DNA of 7,313 bases. Source: Micavibrio sp. UBA2020. GTDB lineage: Bacteria; Pseudomonadota; Alphaproteobacteria; Micavibrionales; UBA2020. Below, piece after piece: positions 1 through 5,398 of the stretch (the first letter of the stretch is position 1; every line of letters starts with the position of its first letter). The position numbers were made by a program, and so were the translations under genes. The stretch is from contig DDBY01000221.1 of assembly GCA_002334985.1 (NCBI GenBank), positions 5,833 through 13,145 on the forward strand. The letters run 5' to 3'. Below the pieces are notes generated by a model. The model made no database searches. It was not told the DNA's origin and saw only the letters and a list, made by a program, of their open reading frames with translations.

Positions 1-50
1 ATGCCTTCTTTGGCTTCTTGTTTGGAAAGGGCGCGCATTGTTTTTGTCAT
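1..50 (-). CDS. 5' end of an unidentified protein (partial, cut by window edge)
   Basis: An ATG on the minus strand at 50-48 opens a frame that stays open to the window edge and would begin MTKTMRALSKQEAKEG. It lies 9 nt beyond the TAG of the preceding small membrane-protein gene on the same strand, the spacing expected inside an operon. No clear Shine-Dalgarno sequence precedes it. A second in-frame ATG at 38-36 (MRALSKQEAKEG) is an alternative start. Sixteen codons are too few to assign a family. That it is a gene at all rests on spacing and strand continuity, so confidence is limited. Confidence 0.4.
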   Translation of the reverse strand, partial: MTKTMRALSKQEAKEG

Positions 51-59
51 GGTTAAAAA

Positions 60-422
60 CTACCGTATTAAGGGGAGAAGATATGCATGGATTATCGCCA
101 GCGTCAGATAAATTGTCATCGCATAAACATAGCTCATAAGCGATCCGATAGCGGTAGCGATAATCGCGTAAAAGAGAGCGAAAAGAATCTTCGCTGCTTT
201 TTCTTCGATGGGGGTATAAAAAATAGTAATCGTACCGATGCCTGCCATCCATAGGGTTTTCAGGGCCATTGAAAGGTCTCTGTTGTCCAGATTACTTATG
301 ATGGAGAATAGGTAAGATGTGGGCGGTATGATGGCGATTAGCGCCATCAACAAAGGAGAAAGAAGGCCTGCAAGGAGCAGCCTTTTTTTTCTTTTCTCCT
401 TTTTATCTGCCGTTGTGTCCAT
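60..422 (-). CDS. small integral membrane protein, unknown function
   Basis: This is a 120-aa protein that I do not recognise. It has a strongly basic N-terminus (residues 7-14, Lys/Arg-rich) followed by hydrophobic segments at about 15-33, 52-69, 76-95 and 97-117, so it should be an inner-membrane protein with three or four helices. The positive-inside rule puts the N-terminus in the cytoplasm. The start lies 5 nt after the kbl TAA on the same strand, with no obvious Shine-Dalgarno, so reinitiation by ribosomes finishing kbl is plausible. My hand count gives about 44% GC, against about 57-58% in sampled lines of kbl. Amino-acid bias toward Ile/Tyr/Phe explains part of this, but the GC-rich membrane-protein gene at 2912-3868 shows membrane genes here need not be AT-rich, so recent acquisition is possible. 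An 8-A run spans codons 11-14. Confidence 0.72.
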   Translation of the reverse strand: MDTTADKKEKRKKRLLLAGLLSPLLMALIAIIPPTSYLFSIISNLDNRDLSMALKTLWMAGIGTITIFYTPIEEKAAKILFALFYAIIATAIGSLMSYVYAMTIYLTLAIIHAYLLPLIR

Positions 423-427
423 GGCGG

Positions 428-1636
428 TTACTTAATCACGCCCAGCTCGCGGCCGATTTTTTCAAACGCGGCGATGGCGCGGTCGAGATGTGCCTTGTCA
501 TGCGCCGCCGACATTTGCGTGCGGATACGCGCCTTGCCCTGCGGCACGACGGGGTAGGAGAAGGCGATGACATAGAGCCCTTCCTCCAGCAATTTATCCG
601 CCAGTTTTTTGGCCAGCACGGCGTCGTAAATCATTACGGGTATAATCGGATGTTCGCCGGGGACAAGGTCGAAGCCGAGGGCGGTCATTTTTTCGCGGAA
701 ATATTGCGCGTTATCGCGCAGTTTTTGCAAGCGCTCCGGCGTTTTTTTAATCAGGTCGATGGCGGCGATGGATGCCGCGGCAATCGACGGCGCCAGCGTG
801 TTGGAAAAGAGATAGGGGCGGCTGCGTTGGCGCAGCCATTCGATGATTTCTTTTTTGCCGGACGTATAGCCGCCCGATGCACCGCCCAGCGCCTTGCCAA
901 ACGTGCCGGTGATGATATGCACACGGTCCTGCACACCCCAATGCTCCGGCGTGCCCGCGCCCGTGGGGCCGGTGAAACCGACGGCGTGGCTGTCATCCAC
1001 CATCACCATCGCATCGTATTTTTCAGCAAGGTCACATATAGCGGGCAGGTTGGCGATGATGCCGTCCATCGAAAAAACACCGTCCGTGACAATCAAACGG
1101 TAACGCGCGCCCGCCGCTTCTTTCAGCTTCGCTTCAAGGTCGGCCATATCGTTGTTTTTATAGCGGTAGCGCGATGCCTTGCATAGGCGGATACCGTCGA
1201 TGATGCTGGCGTGGTTCAACTCGTCGCTGATAACGGCGTCTTGCTCGCCCAGCAGGGTTTCGAACAGCCCGCCGTTGGCGTCAAAGCAGGACGTATAGAG
1301 GATGGTGTCTTCCATCTTCAGGTATTCGCTGACGGTGCGCTCCAGCTGTTTGTGCAAATCCTGCGTGCCGCAGATAAAACGCACCGAGGCAAGGCCGAGG
1401 CCGTGGGTATCAAGCGCCTTGTGCGCGGCGGCGATAAGCTCCGGATGGTTGGCAAGGCCGAGGTAGTTATTGGCGCAAAGGTTGATGACCTGTTTGTCAT
1501 CGTTCTGCGCACGGTGCACCGTGATGTCCGCCTGCTGGGGGGAGACGATGACGCGTTCCGATTTATAAAGCCCTTGCGTATGCAGCGCGGCGGTTTCATC
1601 GGCGAGATGTTTAAGCATCGTTTTGGGGGCGGTCAT
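428..1636 (-). CDS. kbl: glycine C-acetyltransferase (2-amino-3-ketobutyrate CoA ligase)
   Basis: Kbl is a cytosolic PLP enzyme of the alpha-oxoamine synthase family. It cleaves 2-amino-3-oxobutyrate with CoA to glycine and acetyl-CoA, the second step of threonine breakdown after threonine dehydrogenase. The 402-aa product matches the usual length (about 398 aa in E. coli). Visible motifs are [12 protein letters not shown] near residue 56, TSCFDANGG (115-123), [11 protein letters not shown] (213-223) with the PLP-contacting Asp214 and His217, and the Schiff-base Lys248 in [10 protein letters not shown]. The frame is open to 1690, but the ATG at 1636-1634 is preferred: AAAGGAG lies at 1654-1648, 11 nt upstream, the protein then starts MTAPKTML at the usual family position, and the extra 18 residues look unrelated. 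The usual partner tdh is not adjacent; msrA lies 74 bp upstream on the same strand. BioF- or serine palmitoyltransferase-like relatives are the alternatives, but the overall motif match favours Kbl. Confidence 0.95.
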   Translation of the reverse strand: MTAPKTMLKHLADETAALHTQGLYKSERVIVSPQQADITVHRAQNDDKQVINLCANNYLGLANHPELIAAAHKALDTHGLGLASVRFICGTQDLHKQLERTVSEYLKMEDTILYTSCFDANGGLFETLLGEQDAVISDELNHASIIDGIRLCKASRYRYKNNDMADLEAKLKEAAGARYRLIVTDGVFSMDGIIANLPAICDLAEKYDAMVMVDDSHAVGFTGPTGAGTPEHWGVQDRVHIITGTFGKALGGASGGYTSGKKEIIEWLRQRSRPYLFSNTLAPSIAAASIAAIDLIKKTPERLQKLRDNAQYFREKMTALGFDLVPGEHPIIPVMIYDAVLAKKLADKLLEEGLYVIAFSYPVVPQGKARIRTQMSAAHDKAHLDRAIAAFEKIGRELGVIK

Positions 1637-1647
1637 GTGGCTTGAGT

Positions 1648-1654
1648 CTCCTTT
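1648..1654 (-). promoter_or_regulatory. kbl ribosome binding site (decides the start)
   Basis: AAAGGAG read on the minus strand, 11 nt before the ATG at 1636. It is the only good Shine-Dalgarno sequence near the 5' end of kbl and selects the 402-aa start over the upstream in-frame ATG at 1690. Confidence 0.65.
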
Positions 1655-1668
1655 GCAGATAGGTAGGA

Positions 1669-1698
1669 ACTCTAGCACATTGCCGCGCAAAAAGTCAG
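1669..1698 (-). promoter_or_regulatory. possible kbl promoter
   Basis: On the minus strand CTGACT (1698-1693, 4 of 6 to TTGACA) is followed after 18 nt by TAGAGT (1674-1669, 4 of 6 to TATAAT), preceded by TGC, an extended -10 arrangement. Transcription would begin near 1662, leaving a short leader that contains the kbl Shine-Dalgarno. If correct, the longer reading frame from 1690 cannot be translated from this transcript. It is a consensus match by eye only; kbl could equally be read through from msrA. Confidence 0.3.
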
Positions 1699-1710
1699 GC
1701 CGCCGAAACG

Positions 1711-2187
1711 TCAGCCGGGCAAATGGCAGGAAGCAAGGCCGCGCTTTTCCAAATATTGCTGATGGTAGTCTTCGGCTTTGAAGAAAGTTGCGGCGGGGGT
1801 AATGTCGGTCACAACCGGTTTTGAATATTTTCCGGAAGCGGCGAGTCTAGCGCGGCTTTGCTCCGCCGCCTGTTGCTGCGCAGCAGAATAGGTGAAAATC
1901 GCACTGCGGTACTGCGTGCCGACATCGGGGCCCTGGCGGTTCAGCTCCGTCGGGTTGTGACAACGCCAGAACAAATCCAGCAGCGCGTCGTAGCCGACGA
2001 TATCCGGATTAAACTCGACCAGCACCACTTCGGCATGGCCGGTGGCGTCTGTGCAAACTTCTTTGTATGTCGGGTTGTCGGTATGCCCGCCCATGTATCC
2101 GGCGGCGGTTGCGGTGACGCCTTCAAGTTTGCGAAAGGCCGCCTCCACACCCCAGAAACACCCTGCGCCAAATGCCGCTTTTTCCAT
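1711..2187 (-). CDS. msrA: peptide-methionine (S)-S-oxide reductase MsrA
   Basis: MsrA reduces the S-epimer of methionine sulfoxide, free or in proteins, repairing oxidative damage with thioredoxin as the electron donor. The 158-aa protein is a compact single-domain version. It carries the signature [10 protein letters not shown] with nucleophilic Cys10 and Trp12, then [15 protein letters not shown] with Tyr41 and Glu53 (sulfoxide-binding and acid positions), GTQYRS (90-95), and AEDYHQQYL with Tyr141. Cys154 in the C-terminal LASCHLPG is the likely resolving cysteine. The start is supported by AAAGGAG at 2200-2194, 6 nt upstream. No signal peptide is present, so it should be cytosolic. No msrB is adjacent. 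It is divergent from the gene at 2256 and may be cotranscribed with kbl 74 bp downstream. Confidence 0.96.
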   Translation of the reverse strand: MEKAAFGAGCFWGVEAAFRKLEGVTATAAGYMGGHTDNPTYKEVCTDATGHAEVVLVEFNPDIVGYDALLDLFWRCHNPTELNRQGPDVGTQYRSAIFTYSAAQQQAAEQSRARLAASGKYSKPVVTDITPAATFFKAEDYHQQYLEKRGLASCHLPG

Positions 2188-2204
2188 CGGAAACTCCTTT
2201 GCTT

Positions 2205-2213
2205 TGGTATAAG
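2205..2213 (+). promoter_or_regulatory. possible extended -10 promoter for the 2256-3868 operon
   Basis: TGGTATAAG on the plus strand combines a TG dinucleotide one base before TATAAG, which is 5 of 6 to the TATAAT consensus. It sits about 43 bases before the ATG at 2256, within the 68-bp msrA divergent region. There is no good -35 at the right distance, which extended -10 promoters can tolerate. Evidence is by eye only. Confidence 0.35.
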
Positions 2214-2255
2214 GTAAGCGGTGTGTGCAAAAGAGACAAGGGGACGCCCGCCGCC

Positions 2256-2915
2256 ATGGAAAAAATCATCGCCGGATTGAAAGAGCGTATCGAGGCGCTG
2301 CAGGACGAAATCGAGCAGGAAATCGACCGTAAACGCGACGAATTCCGGTATAAAATCGAACAAAAGCGCGTTGTATTCGAACAGGAAGTCATCCTGCGCC
2401 ACCGCGCGCTGCGCATGAAAATATCCAAATTCCTGCGCGATTCAAAAATCGGATACGTCGTGACCGCGCCCGTTATTTACAGCCTTATCATCCCGTTTTC
2501 GCTGATGGATATTTTTGTGACGGTCTATCAGCATATTTGTTTCCGCGTCTATGGCATCCCGCTGGTCAAACGCAGCGAATATGTGGTGATGGACAGGAAA
2601 TATCTGGAATACCTGAACTGGATTGAAAAGCTGAACTGCATTTACTGTGAATACGGCAATGGCGTTATTTCCTACACGCGCGAAGTGGCGGCGCGTACCG
2701 AGCAGTTCTGGTGTCCCATCAAACACGCGAAAAAAATAAAGGATGCGCATAGCCGCTATCTCGGTTTTATCGAATACGGAGATACCGATGATTTTCACGC
2801 CAAGCTGGAAAACCAGCGCGACCGTTGCCGCGCTTGCGAACAGGGCAGCGGATGCGGCACGGGCGGCGCAAAACCGCAGGTTGTTAAAATCGCGACCCCG
2901 CCGGAGCAAAAATGA
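2256..2915 (+). CDS. Cys-rich membrane-anchored coiled-coil protein, unknown function
   Basis: Unidentified protein of 219 aa. Residues 1-58 are a highly charged heptad-like helix rich in Glu, Lys and Arg, probably a coiled coil. Residues 66-98 are hydrophobic and should form one long or two short membrane segments. The soluble part holds a C-x2-C pair (Cys128, Cys131) in LNCIYCEY, then [18 protein letters not shown] with Cys153 and His157. The C-terminus has a second cluster, Cys191, Cys194 and Cys200. I have the impression that the TEQ-x-WCPIKHA core recurs in uncharacterised proteobacterial proteins, but I cannot verify this. The frame is open back to 2172, but the ATG at 2256 follows AAGGGGA (2238-2244) and avoids overlapping msrA. 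Its end overlaps the transporter start by 4 nt (ATGA), implying translational coupling. Metal binding or redox activity is an inference from the Cys pattern. Confidence 0.82.
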   Translation: MEKIIAGLKERIEALQDEIEQEIDRKRDEFRYKIEQKRVVFEQEVILRHRALRMKISKFLRDSKIGYVVTAPVIYSLIIPFSLMDIFVTVYQHICFRVYGIPLVKRSEYVVMDRKYLEYLNWIEKLNCIYCEYGNGVISYTREVAARTEQFWCPIKHAKKIKDAHSRYLGFIEYGDTDDFHAKLENQRDRCRACEQGSGCGTGGAKPQVVKIATPPEQK

Positions 2916-3868
2916 ACCTGAACGCGCGCATATACCCTGTGGTTTTGTTCGTTGCGGGCGGGCTTTGCCTGCTGCCTTTTGTGCCGGTGCAGGCGGCGCT
3001 GGCGGGCGGTATTGCATTGGCTGTGATACTGGGCAATCCGCTGCAGGAAAAATGTATGAAGGTAGCGCATTACCTGCTGACGTTTTCCGTTGCGGCGCTG
3101 GGTGCGGGTATGAATTTGACGCAGGTGCTGGCGGCGGGTGCGGCGGGGCTTGGCTATACGGCCTTGGGTATTGCAGCCGCGCTGGCCATGGGCTTTTTTC
3201 TGGCGCGTCTTTTGCGCACAGACGCCGAAACAGCGGCTCTGGTCAGTGTCGGCACGGCGATTTGCGGCGGCAGCGCGATTGCGGCAACCGCGCCCGTGCT
3301 GCGCGCGCGGCAAGAGTCTGTCGCCATGGCGTTTTCCGTTGTGTTTGTTTTGAATGCGGCGGCCTTGATGATTTTTCCGCCCATCGGGCATTCGCTTGGC
3401 CTGACGCCGCATCAATTCGGGCTTTGGGCGGCACTGGCCATTCACGATACCAGCTCTGTTGTCGGTGCAGCGTCGGCTTATGGCGGCGATGCGCTTGAAT
3501 ACGCTGTTGTTTTGAAAATGGCGCGCGCGCTTTGGATTTTCCCGCTGGCGCTGGCTATCGGGTTTTTCTGGCCGCGCCCGCATGCCGCGGGGGAGGCAAA
3601 GCCGAAACGCAAAATTCCGTGGTTTATTCTGGGCTTTATCGCCGTATCGGCGGCTTTCACATTCATCCCCGCGCTGGCGGGGGCGGCGGATGCCGTGCAA
3701 TTCGCGGCGCGGCGCGGCATGTGCCTGACGCTGTTTTTGATTGGCAGCACGGTCACGCTGGCGGCGCTAAAATCCGTCGGCTGGCGGCCGATGCTGCTCG
3801 GCGTTTTGCTGTGGTTTTTTGTCGCTGCGGGCTCTTTGCTGGTTATCCGCGCGGGGTGGATAGGCTAG
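2912..3868 (+). CDS. UPF0324/YeiH-family membrane protein, putative sulfate/sulfite exporter
   Basis: This 318-aa polytopic membrane protein has about ten to eleven hydrophobic segments from residue 8 to 313. It shows the hallmarks of the UPF0324/YeiH family (PF03601): LGNP near residue 40, FSVAALGAGMNL (58-69), GTAICGGSAIAA (114-125) and AIHDTSSVVGAA (176-187) in membrane-embedded stretches, and LFLIGSTVT near the C-terminus. Relatives include E. coli YeiH and proteins proposed to export sulfate or sulfite; the substrate is not proven for most members, so the transport role is family inference. The ATG overlaps the previous gene's stop (ATGA) and has GGAG at 2903-2906, 5 nt upstream. E. coli yeiH lies next to a LysR regulator gene, yeiE; no such regulator is seen here. 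It converges with trhO with only 4 nt between the stops and no terminator in the gap. Confidence 0.9.
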   Translation: MNLNARIYPVVLFVAGGLCLLPFVPVQAALAGGIALAVILGNPLQEKCMKVAHYLLTFSVAALGAGMNLTQVLAAGAAGLGYTALGIAAALAMGFFLARLLRTDAETAALVSVGTAICGGSAIAATAPVLRARQESVAMAFSVVFVLNAAALMIFPPIGHSLGLTPHQFGLWAALAIHDTSSVVGAASAYGGDALEYAVVLKMARALWIFPLALAIGFFWPRPHAAGEAKPKRKIPWFILGFIAVSAAFTFIPALAGAADAVQFAARRGMCLTLFLIGSTVTLAALKSVGWRPMLLGVLLWFFVAAGSLLVIRAGWIG

Positions 3869-3872
3869 GGGT

Positions 3873-4808
3873 TTATTCCTCGCCCCCTTCGGGCGTATAG
3901 GCGGCGCCGATATGTTTTTCCCCGCGCGCTTCGGCCAGCGCGATTTGCTTTTGCCGCTCTGCCGAGCGTGCCTTGCGCTCCGCGCTCAGGCTGTCGTGGC
4001 AATGGGGGCAGGCGATGCCTTCGATGTATTTTTCGCTTTTCAAATCTTCCGGCCCCACAGGGTGGCGGCAGGACGGGCAGAGAATATAACTGCCCTCGGC
4101 GAGGCCGTGTTTGACCGCGACGCGCTGGTCGAAAACAAAACATTCGCCCTGCCACAGGCTTTTGTCTTCGGGCATTTCTTCCAGATATTTCAGGATGCCG
4201 CCTTTGAGGTGATAGACTTCCTCAAAGCCGAGTTTTTTCATGTAAGCCGAAGCCTTTTCGCAGCGTATGCCACCCGTGCAGAACATGGCCACTTTTTTAT
4301 TTTTGGCAGGGTCGAGATTTTTTTGCACATAGTCCGGAAACGCGCGGAAGCTTTCGGTTTCCGGATTGACCGCGTTTTTGAACGTGCCGATTTTAATCTC
4401 GTAATCGTTGCGCGTGTCGATGACCACGGTATCGGGGTCTGAAATCACATCGTTCCATTTCTGCGGCGAGACGTATGTGCCGACGATTTCATTCGGGTCA
4501 ACGTCCGGCAGGCCGATGGTGACGATTTCTTTTTTCAGGCGCACTTTCATGCGGTAAAACGGCTGCTCGCTTGCGAAAGATTCCTTATGTTCCAAATCCT
4601 GCAATCCCGGGTAACGGCGGATGTGGTGGAGCAGCGCATCGATGCCGCTGCGGCTGCCGGCAACCGTGCCGTTGATGCCTTCGTGTGCAATCAGCAACGT
4701 CCCGCAAATGCCGTTTTCATCGCAAACGCGGCGCAATTCGGACTGCACCTGTTCGATATTTTCAATCGTGGCGAATTTATAAAGCGCGGCAACAACGAAT
4801 GCGGTCAT
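3873..4808 (-). CDS. trhO: tRNA uridine(34) hydroxylase TrhO (YceA-type, rhodanese domain)
   Basis: TrhO catalyses O2-dependent hydroxylation of U34 to 5-hydroxyuridine in a set of tRNAs, the first step toward the cmo5U/mo5U wobble modifications. The 311-aa product has the family order: an N-terminal domain (1-95) with [13 protein letters not shown] (39-51) and [13 protein letters not shown]; a rhodanese domain with [14 protein letters not shown] (128-141); and the active-site loop [10 protein letters not shown] with catalytic Cys177 and the conserved Cys183. The C-terminus adds a four-Cys set (C244-x2-C247 and C267-x2-C270), probably a zinc site, and ends in the basic tail [21 protein letters not shown]. 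coli YceA is longer and has more C-terminal cysteines; this is a shorter form. GGAGG at 4821-4817 supports the start. It lies 61 bp downstream of the small exported-protein gene on the same strand. Confidence 0.95.
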   Translation of the reverse strand: MTAFVVAALYKFATIENIEQVQSELRRVCDENGICGTLLIAHEGINGTVAGSRSGIDALLHHIRRYPGLQDLEHKESFASEQPFYRMKVRLKKEIVTIGLPDVDPNEIVGTYVSPQKWNDVISDPDTVVIDTRNDYEIKIGTFKNAVNPETESFRAFPDYVQKNLDPAKNKKVAMFCTGGIRCEKASAYMKKLGFEEVYHLKGGILKYLEEMPEDKSLWQGECFVFDQRVAVKHGLAEGSYILCPSCRHPVGPEDLKSEKYIEGIACPHCHDSLSAERKARSAERQKQIALAEARGEKHIGAAYTPEGGEE

Positions 4809-4820
4809 GGGTATATCCTC

Positions 4821-4842
4821 CGCTGCGCATCCTACGCCAGCG
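4821..4842 (-). promoter_or_regulatory. hairpin abutting the trhO Shine-Dalgarno
   Basis: On the minus strand CGCTGGCG and CGCAGCG can pair, with one bulged base, around a 7-nt loop. The stem ends exactly where the GGAGG of trhO begins (4821-4817), sharing one G. No T-run follows, so it is not an intrinsic terminator. It could position or modulate ribosome access to trhO, or be incidental. Confidence 0.3.
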
Positions 4843-4869
4843 CGAAGCCGATTTCATTATTTTTATGTG

Positions 4870-5292
4870 TCAGTTGTTATGCGACAGAACCACAAGGTCG
4901 AACAGGCAGCCCACCGGCGATTTGGGGCCTGTGGCGGAGGCTTCGGTGCCGCCGATTTTGTCGCCGGGCGCCAGCGCGCTCTGGCTGCATAGTTTATAGG
5001 TACGGGTTTCTTCGCTGAGCGTCAGGCGCGTGCAGGGGATGCTGTCGCCATAGCGCGCCTTGCGGTCTTCTATTTGCACCGAGATATGCGTTTCGCCTTC
5101 ATCAAGAGGCGAGGGAATATGTGCCGTTTTAACGGTCTTTACATCCTCGACCGTGCCGCGGATTTCGCATACGGGCAGGGCGCCGTAATTGCCGGAGCCA
5201 AGCGCGCTGCGGCCTTGAACGGAAAGGCCAAAGGCGCATACCGCCAGCAGCAGGCAGACGAAAAGGATATGTTTGGGGCGGTTTTGTTTCAT
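4870..5292 (-). CDS. small exported Cys-containing protein, unknown function
   Basis: Unidentified 140-aa protein. It begins with a basic segment (MKQNRPKH) and a hydrophobic core at about 9-24, a typical Sec signal peptide or single anchor, with possible cleavage near residues 26-30. Cys19 does not sit in a good lipobox because Val precedes it, so a lipoprotein is unlikely. The mature part has four cysteines (42, 87, 102, 129), which could form two disulfides in the periplasm. Alternating hydrophobic/polar stretches (IRGTVEDVKTV, THISVQIEDRKA, LAPGDKIGG) suggest a small beta-barrel, perhaps OB-like; that is inference only. GGGAG at 5304-5300, 7 nt upstream, supports the start. It lies downstream of the metallopeptidase gene, past a probable terminator, and 61 bp before trhO on the same strand. 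Confidence 0.75.
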   Translation of the reverse strand: MKQNRPKHILFVCLLLAVCAFGLSVQGRSALGSGNYGALPVCEIRGTVEDVKTVKTAHIPSPLDEGETHISVQIEDRKARYGDSIPCTRLTLSEETRTYKLCSQSALAPGDKIGGTEASATGPKSPVGCLFDLVVLSHNN

Positions 5293-5351
5293 TGCGTTTC
5301 TCCCGTCGCGGCGCTGCGGGGGCGCGGGCGACTCTGCCCACAGAATAGCGC

Positions 5352-5374
5352 AAAATTATCAGCGGCGCTGATAA
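5352..5374 (-). terminator. probable intrinsic terminator after the metallopeptidase gene
   Basis: A perfect 9-bp inverted repeat, TTATCAGCG and CGCTGATAA around a single central base (5356-5374), is followed on the minus strand by TTTT (5355-5352). It starts 24 nt beyond the TAA at 5401-5399. The short U-run makes a modest terminator. As a DNA palindrome it could instead be an operator for the small exported-protein gene starting at 5292. Read on the plus strand it is followed by six As, so it would not terminate in that direction. Confidence 0.5.
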
Positions 5375-5398
5375 AAAATTCCTTTTAAAAACAGGGTT

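Noticed and set aside
413..1186. A 257-codon plus-strand open frame opposite kbl
   Set aside because: It lies entirely antisense to a clear Kbl coding sequence and its translation is low-complexity Arg/Gly/Phe-rich without domains; it is a by-product of GC-rich codon bias.
1637..1690. N-terminal 18-residue extension of Kbl
   Set aside because: It exceeds the usual family length, has no binding site and would lie upstream of the candidate -10; the start at 1636 has AAAGGAG.
2211..2239. A minus-strand promoter for msrA (TTGTCT, 17 nt, TACCTT)
   Set aside because: The -10 match is only 3 of 6, too poor to list; msrA must have a promoter nearby, but it cannot be picked out by eye.
2172..2255. 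N-terminal extension of the Cys-rich protein to the ATG at 2172
   Set aside because: The extension would overlap the msrA start and its Shine-Dalgarno, lacks its own binding site, and lies largely upstream of the likely -10 element. The ATG at 2256 after AAGGGGA starts a clean helical N-terminus.
2795..3700. A 301-codon minus-strand open frame across the two plus-strand genes
   Set aside because: It spans two well-supported genes that join by an ATGA overlap. Its product is Arg/Gln-rich with no domain, as expected of an antisense frame.
3866..3875. A bidirectional terminator between the convergent transporter and trhO genes
   Set aside because: Only 4 nt separate the stop codons and no inverted repeat with a U-run is seen there.
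4870..5292. Lipoprotein assignment for the 140-aa exported protein based on Cys19
   Set aside because: The residues before Cys19 are Leu-Ala-Val; a lipobox needs a small residue (Gly, Ala or Ser) at -1.
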